A DNA stretch of 7,991 nucleotides, from positions 1 through 7,991 of the forward strand of contig DLOO01000048.1 of assembly GCA_002479645.1 (NCBI GenBank), given 5' to 3'. The stretch is from Lachnoclostridium sp. UBA7482 (GTDB taxonomy: Bacteria > Bacillota > Clostridia > Lachnospirales > Lachnospiraceae). Both the position numbers and the translations under genes were made by a program. The notes under the pieces were generated by a model that ran no database searches, was not told where the DNA came from, and saw nothing but the letters and a program-made list of their open reading frames with translations. Shown here piece by piece: positions 4,441-7,991 of this stretch. Numbering within the stretch: position 1 is the stretch's first letter; the number at the start of each line of letters is the position of its first letter.

Positions 4441-5718
4441 TCAGCGAATCTCGGTCATTCCGCCCATGTAAGGACGAAGCGCTTCCGGAATACGAACCGA
4501 ACCGTCTGCCTGCAAATTGTTCTCAAGGAATGCAATCAGCATACGAGGCGGTGCTACTACTGTGTTATTCAAGGTATGTGCAAAATACTTGCCGCCCTCA
4601 CCGACAACACGAATCTTCAGTCTTCTTGCCTGTGCATCCCCAAGGTTTGAACAGCTGCCGACCTCAAAATACTTTTTCTGTCTCGGGGACCATGCTTCCA
4701 CGTCGCAGCTCTTTACCTTCAGGTCTGCAAGGTCACCGGAGCAACACTCCAGCGTACGAACCGGGATATCCAGAGAGCGGAACAGATCAACGGTATTCTG
4801 CCACAATTTGTCATACCAAACCATGGAATCCTCCGGCTTGCAGACAACAATCATTTCCTGCTTTTCAAACTGGTGAATACGATATACCCCGCGCTCTTCA
4901 ATACCGTGAGCGCCCTTTTCCTTACGGAAACAGGGAGAATAGCTGGTCAGGGTGTAAGGAAGGTTCTCTTCCTTGTTGATGGTATCGATAAACTTCCCAA
5001 TCATGGAGTGCTCGCTGGTACCGATGAGATACAAATCCTCGCCCTCAATCTTGTACATCATGGAATCCATTTCTGCAAAGCTCATTACACCGGTAACAAC
5101 GTCGCTGCGAATCATAAACGGCGGCACGCAGTAGGTAAACCCACGATTAATCATGAAATCTCTTGCATATGCAATTACTGCGGAATGAAGTCTTGCAATA
5201 TCACCCATCAGGTAATAGAAACCGTTACCGGCAACCTTTCTTGCACTGTCAAGGTCGATACCGCTGAATTTCTCCATAATCTCGGTATGATAAGGAATCT
5301 CAAAATCCGGAACAACCGGCTCGCCGTACTTCTGAATCTCGACATTTTCGGAATCATCCTTACCAATCGGAACACTGGCGTCGATGATATTCGGAATCGT
5401 CATCATAATGGTCTTAACCTTCTCAGCAAGCTCTGCTTCCTGCTTCTCAAGCTCTACCAGATGAGCCGAAAATTCATTGACCTTCTGCTTCATTGCCTCG
5501 GCCTCTTCCTTCTGCCCCTTTGCCATCAGTCCGCCAATCGTCTTACTGATTTTGTTCCTCTCTGCACGGAGGTTATCTGCCTCCTGCTTTGCCTTACGGC
5601 TCTGCTCATCCAGAGCAATGACTTCATCCACCAAGGGAAGCTTCTTGTCCTGAAACTTATTGCGGATGTTCTGCTTCACGATTTCCGGATTTTCTCTGAC
5701 AAACTTTAGATCTAACAT
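4441..5718 (-). CDS. serS: Seryl-tRNA synthetase (divergent type)
   Basis: This 425-residue class II synthetase charges tRNA-Ser with serine. The start MLDLKFVRENPE is the canonical SerRS N-terminus; the frame is open 25 codons upstream but those residues are not SerRS-like. GAGGAG (5727-5722) lies only 3 nt from the ATG. Residues 27-105 form the long antiparallel coiled-coil that grips the tRNA-Ser variable arm. The catalytic domain shows TSEH (234-237), motif 2 FRKEKGAHGIEERG then YRIHQFEKQEM (264-289) and motif 3 HTLNNTVVAPPRMLIAFLEN (381-400) with Arg392. TSEH for the usual TAE, GAHG in motif 2 and NNTVVAPPR for the usual NGSGLAVGR set it apart from Bacillus-type SerRS and recall archaeal SerRS. 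It may be a second copy rather than the only serS. It is the first gene after a serine T-box leader. Confidence 0.95.
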   Translation of the reverse strand: MLDLKFVRENPEIVKQNIRNKFQDKKLPLVDEVIALDEQSRKAKQEADNLRAERNKISKTIGGLMAKGQKEEAEAMKQKVNEFSAHLVELEKQEAELAEKVKTIMMTIPNIIDASVPIGKDDSENVEIQKYGEPVVPDFEIPYHTEIMEKFSGIDLDSARKVAGNGFYYLMGDIARLHSAVIAYARDFMINRGFTYCVPPFMIRSDVVTGVMSFAEMDSMMYKIEGEDLYLIGTSEHSMIGKFIDTINKEENLPYTLTSYSPCFRKEKGAHGIEERGVYRIHQFEKQEMIVVCKPEDSMVWYDKLWQNTVDLFRSLDIPVRTLECCSGDLADLKVKSCDVEAWSPRQKKYFEVGSCSNLGDAQARRLKIRVVGEGGKYFAHTLNNTVVAPPRMLIAFLENNLQADGSVRIPEALRPYMGGMTEIR

Positions 5719-5890
5719 AGTCTCCTCATTTCTGCGCACTTCTTTTGTATTGTATGTATCCTGTGCGCGGGATACGCTTACTTCCGGTAACAAAGAGTAT
5801 CGTCACGATTGGCATTTATGCCACATCGGGGCACATCCATAGCGGAGCGTTTTTTATTCTATAGGAAATTCAAAGGAATTTTTATGGAAT

Positions 5891-5947
5891 AAAAAAGAAA
5901 AAGCCCATACATCCCCGCTTCTCCGACTGCCCGGATAAAATCTTGGG
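5891..5947 (-). terminator. T-box conditional terminator
   Basis: After the T-box, the minus strand has CCCA and ATCC segments that pair with GGAT and TGGG, followed directly by CTTTTTCTTTTTT (5903-5891). The stem is imperfect (asymmetric internal loop), and its 5' arm lies just after the T-box, where it competes with the antiterminator. Confidence 0.75.
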
Positions 5948-6132
5948 ACGAATGAACTCCGCGTTGCCACCCAACTTGCCTCTCGGCCTCTCAATTACGT
6001 ACGATAAAGGGTACGCCCTCCGGCTTTCACCGGCTGCTCCTGAAGTGGAAAGGCGCTCCGTTCTCCCGGTTCGCACCAAACCACCGGGTCTCTGAAAGAA
6101 AAATCGCACCGTAGCTTCAATCATTGCAGATT
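5891..6132 (-). promoter_or_regulatory. Serine-specific T-box leader with terminator
   Basis: The minus-strand leader has all main T-box landmarks. The distal Stem I carries AGAGA and GGTGCGAACC. GAAG/CTTC and GGTGC/GCGCC helices flank an internal loop TTTCCA, placing specifier TCC (6049-6047), a serine codon followed by A. The conserved T-box TGGGTGGCAACGCGG (5973-5959) contains TGGC, which complements the GCCA end expected for tRNA-Ser (discriminator G). The specifier and the acceptor-pairing bases thus point independently to serine. Uncharged tRNA-Ser should stabilise the antiterminator and allow transcription into serS and the genes after it. The leader then runs another 172 nt to the serS start, unusually far for this class. 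Confidence 0.93.
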
Positions 6133-6138
6133 TTCCTT

Positions 6139-6167
6139 ATTATACCCATTTTTTTCACAATATACAA
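6139..6167 (-). promoter_or_regulatory. Promoter of the T-box/serS operon
   Basis: On the minus strand a perfect -10 TATAAT (6144-6139) is preceded, at 17 nt, by a weak -35 TTGTAT (6167-6162). Transcription would start near 6132, right at the beginning of Stem I of the T-box leader. It is divergent from the promoter at 6243-6271. Confidence 0.7.
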
Positions 6168-6242
6168 GTATGATTTTCACAAATTTATTCATTCTTTATC
6201 TTGGAATTATCCGATTTTCATCGTTTTTCTGTCATTCCTCTA

Positions 6243-6271
6243 TTGAAACACCCCCCGCTCTGTTATATACT
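6243..6271 (+). promoter_or_regulatory. Sigma-A promoter of the 6297 gene
   Basis: A -35 TTGAAA (6243-6248) and a -10 TATACT (6266-6271) are separated by exactly 17 nt; each box matches the consensus at 5/6 positions. The predicted start near 6278 leaves a leader of only about 19 nt, which contains the AGGGAG ribosome binding site (6281-6286). Confidence 0.8.
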
Positions 6272-6296
6272 GTACAAAGAAGGGAGTATTTGATAT

Positions 6297-7100
6297 ATGA
6301 GTTCCAATTCCAAAAAAAATAAGTCCGGCGGCTGGATTTTTCCTGTATTGGCGTTTTGCCTTTTAACCGGCAATCTGCCTATTTTTGTAATTATGATAAT
6401 CATCTACTCGATGATCATGGTGCGTACCCCAAATAAAGGCTCTCGCACTGCTGTCCGAAACCAAAACCGGAACCCGCGGATTTTACATTCCGATACACTT
6501 TCGGAACAATCCCGGGACACGGCAAACGATCCGCAGTACCATACCGAGTCCGTTCCGAATCTCGGTCTCCCCAAGCAGGCTGCCAAGCGTCATAAAATGC
6601 TAAGTCGCTTTAACCATGCCTACGGTTTGAATCTGACTTCCGAGCAGATTCAGCGAATAGTCGATGCAAGCTACATGTCTGTCGAATGGACCAAAGAATT
6701 AGTTGCCATGTCTGCCGAGTATGAAAACACTTCCAGCTGGTACGTCGGCGAGCATGCCTGGTTACGAGCCTATCTGAAAGCGTTTCAGGTACAGAATATT
6801 TCATCTGATTTTACTATGCAGGAACAGATTGTATTTGATTCCTTTGACCGTGTTTTTGCCGACATCTGCAACGATCCTTCTCAGCCGATGGAGCGTGCCA
6901 TCTCGCGAATCAACACCAAATATCCGATTCTGTTTGACGAGGCTACTTTTACGATTGCCTACCGTTTTCTCGAATCCAAGGGCAAGAAATATCCGGTGTC
7001 CTTCACCCAGATTTTCAGCATGGATGATGGTATTGACGATTTGCTAAGCAAATATTCCAAAGGGGATACAACCCCTGCCGGAACGCTGCAACGCCGTTAA
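6297..7100 (+). CDS. Unrecognised membrane-anchored protein
   Basis: I do not recognise this 267-residue protein. A short basic N-terminus (SSNSKKNKSGG) leads into one hydrophobic block at residues 13-42, either one long membrane helix or a hairpin broken at TGNLP. A basic, Arg/Asn-rich linker follows (about 43-65), then a polar region to about 95 and a soluble, mostly helical domain (96-267) with YGLNLTSEQIQRIVDAS, many aromatic residues and no cysteines. Positive charge on both sides of the hydrophobic block suggests a hairpin with both ends in the cytoplasm; there is no signal peptide cleavage site. ATG at 6297 has AGGGAG at 10-nt spacing. It appears monocistronic, between its own promoter and a strong terminator, and divergent from serS. 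No catalytic motif is visible. Confidence 0.8.
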   Translation: MSSNSKKNKSGGWIFPVLAFCLLTGNLPIFVIMIIIYSMIMVRTPNKGSRTAVRNQNRNPRILHSDTLSEQSRDTANDPQYHTESVPNLGLPKQAAKRHKMLSRFNHAYGLNLTSEQIQRIVDASYMSVEWTKELVAMSAEYENTSSWYVGEHAWLRAYLKAFQVQNISSDFTMQEQIVFDSFDRVFADICNDPSQPMERAISRINTKYPILFDEATFTIAYRFLESKGKKYPVSFTQIFSMDDGIDDLLSKYSKGDTTPAGTLQRR

Positions 7101-7115
7101 GCATTACAATAACAA

Positions 7116-7168
7116 ACGCCTGTTGGTGCATTCTCCGAATGGAGTTCCTGCACCGGCAGGCGTCTTTT
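7116..7168. terminator. Bidirectional intrinsic terminator
   Basis: A 15-bp stem pairs ACGCCTGTTGGTGCA (7116-7130) with TGCACCGGCAGGCGT (7149-7163), including two T-G wobbles, and an inner CTCC-GAAT-GGAG hairpin extends it. On the + strand CTTTTCTTT follows; on the minus strand TTTGTTATTG follows. It sits between the stop codons of the two convergent genes (ending at 7100 and 7171) and probably serves both. Confidence 0.9.
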
Positions 7169-7170
7169 CT

Positions 7171-7950
7171 TTACTTTTTCTTCTTACTCTTTTTCATCAT
7201 TTTTTCAAAAGCCCGGTCAGAATAAAAGCGGCCGCCTTTATTCTCCGCCGTCCTTTTCTTGCAGATATCAAAATACTCTTTGGATTGTTTCAGGCATTCC
7301 CGCCATTCTTTGTCAACGGCCTCGCTATGTGTGGTATCAATCGCATAGTGTTCCTTGACATAGCGCGCAAAATATCTCGTCATTTTCTCCGTCCCCAGAG
7401 GATTCAGATGCTCGTTATCCGAAAAATCCATATCCGGATCGATACCTATCTCCTCCAAATATTCGGAGAAATTTACAAACTCGTATCCGTAGCTTGTAAT
7501 CAATTCCGAGACGTCCTCGTAAGCCCCTTCAACCTCGAATCGATTTCTGTGCGGCCAGCGGACAAACAGCACATTTTCAATATTCTCTTCCTTCAGATAC
7601 TCGAGAAATGCGGTCATATATTTTGCGCCTTCCTCGGACATCTTTCGCTGCTCCTTCTTTTCATTTTTCTTATCCGGACCGCTCTGACACTTTGCATCGT
7701 AACCCTTCATAATCGAATATCCGCGTTTTGAAATGTCCCATTTATCCGTCATAACCTTCGTTGCAACATACAAATGCTTCCAGTTATTATGATATTTTTC
7801 AAATGGGTAAAAATAAGAACGTTGATTCTCCTTTGGTACCAGCTCCTTAATTGCCTCTGCCTTTTCCTTGGACATCGGTATATTATCAAACCATTCCCGA
7901 AGTCTGGAATCCAGCAGCTGATCCGGATAATAAACACCGTTAATTTCCAC
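7171..7950 (-). CDS. SGNH/GDSL hydrolase-like protein, C-terminal part with unresolved 5' end
   Basis: The visible 259 codons resemble the back half of clostridial SGNH/GDSL-family proteins, which are esterases or acyl-transfer enzymes often tied to cell-surface polymers. The final catalytic block DNEHLNPLG (178-186) gives Asp178 and His181, and YHNNWKHL (53-60) and ENVLFVRWP (125-133) fit the core. The block with the nucleophilic serine (GDS or GSS) is missing; it should lie upstream. The only start in this frame is a GTG at 7950 with no ribosome binding site, and 12 further codons before it (encoding KRQDSQLYVV) look like normal coding sequence up to a TAG at 7989-7987. So the gene is probably interrupted by a stop or frameshift, or the window edge carries an error. 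The C-terminus ends in a lysine-rich tail (KKSKKKK). Confidence 0.6.
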   Translation of the reverse strand: MEINGVYYPDQLLDSRLREWFDNIPMSKEKAEAIKELVPKENQRSYFYPFEKYHNNWKHLYVATKVMTDKWDISKRGYSIMKGYDAKCQSGPDKKNEKKEQRKMSEEGAKYMTAFLEYLKEENIENVLFVRWPHRNRFEVEGAYEDVSELITSYGYEFVNFSEYLEEIGIDPDMDFSDNEHLNPLGTEKMTRYFARYVKEHYAIDTTHSEAVDKEWRECLKQSKEYFDICKKRTAENKGGRFYSDRAFEKMMKKSKKKK

Positions 7951-7991
7951 AACATAGAGCTGAGAATCCTGCCGCTTACGGCATTCCTAAA

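Noticed and set aside
5719..5793. 25-codon N-terminal extension of serS
   Set aside because: MLDLKFVRENPE is the standard SerRS start and has its own GAGGAG; the upstream residues are leader RNA read as protein.
5778..5840. 20-codon minus-strand ORF between the T-box and serS
   Set aside because: No ribosome binding site and no regulatory codon run (no serine cluster), so a leader peptide is not supported.
5855..5865. Possible second -10 (TAGAAT) downstream of the T-box terminator
   Set aside because: No acceptable -35 at 16-18 nt spacing.
5882..6124. 80-codon minus-strand frame across the T-box leader
   Set aside because: The bases are fully explained by the conserved T-box RNA and its terminator; there is no ribosome binding site.
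1..7991. tRNA, rRNA, CRISPR arrays, insertion sequences, prophage genes
   Set aside because: Looked for on both strands by motif and layout; no cloverleaf, repeat-spacer array or transposase/integrase motif was seen.

Overview
The window reads like chromosomal DNA of an anaerobic Firmicute, most likely a Lachnospiraceae-type clostridium. This is inferred from the serine T-box leader in front of serS, the NifU-like/GGGtGRT gene pair, the strong AGGAGG-type ribosome binding sites and the AT-rich intergenic DNA. There is no rRNA, tRNA, CRISPR array or recognisable transposase gene. The odd length and the features cut at both edges suggest that the window may be a whole contig.

Layout. (1) Positions 1-473 carry no protein gene of normal size. 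They hold a segment bounded by a perfect 22-bp inverted repeat (1-22 and 284-305) with a hairpin-rich core, a 9-codon mini-ORF reading left with a good ribosome binding site, and an AT-rich stretch with repeated GATAAC motifs. (2) Positions 474-2329 form a two-gene operon on the + strand: a sigma-A promoter, a perfect 8-bp-arm palindrome at the transcription start, an IscU/NifU-like scaffold protein, a GGGtGRT-family protein, and a strong terminator shared with the convergent kdgK. (3) Positions 6167 down to 2340 (minus strand) form one apparent transcription unit: a promoter, a serine-specific T-box leader (specifier UCC, acceptor-pairing UGGC), serS, a short FakA-like fragment, a GlmU C-terminal-like hexapeptide protein and a KdgK-type PfkB sugar kinase. 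(4) Positions 6243-7163 (+) hold a monocistronic gene for an unrecognised membrane-anchored protein, divergent from the T-box operon, with a clear promoter and a bidirectional terminator. (5) Positions 7171-7986 (minus) carry the C-terminal half of an SGNH/GDSL hydrolase-like protein. Its catalytic Asp/His block is present, but an in-frame stop sits at the 5' edge and the serine block is not in the window.

How the parts relate. The first operon is probably an Fe-S or metal related module of unknown exact function, possibly controlled by a DtxR-like or other dimeric repressor at the palindrome. In the second, T-box readthrough should place serS and, by context, the three downstream genes under control of uncharged tRNA-Ser; the functional link between SerRS and a sugar-acid kinase is not obvious. 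The least explained pieces are the inverted-repeat-bounded segment at the left edge (a candidate invertible switch or MITE), the GGGtGRT pair, and the divergent SerRS with its two-part leader.
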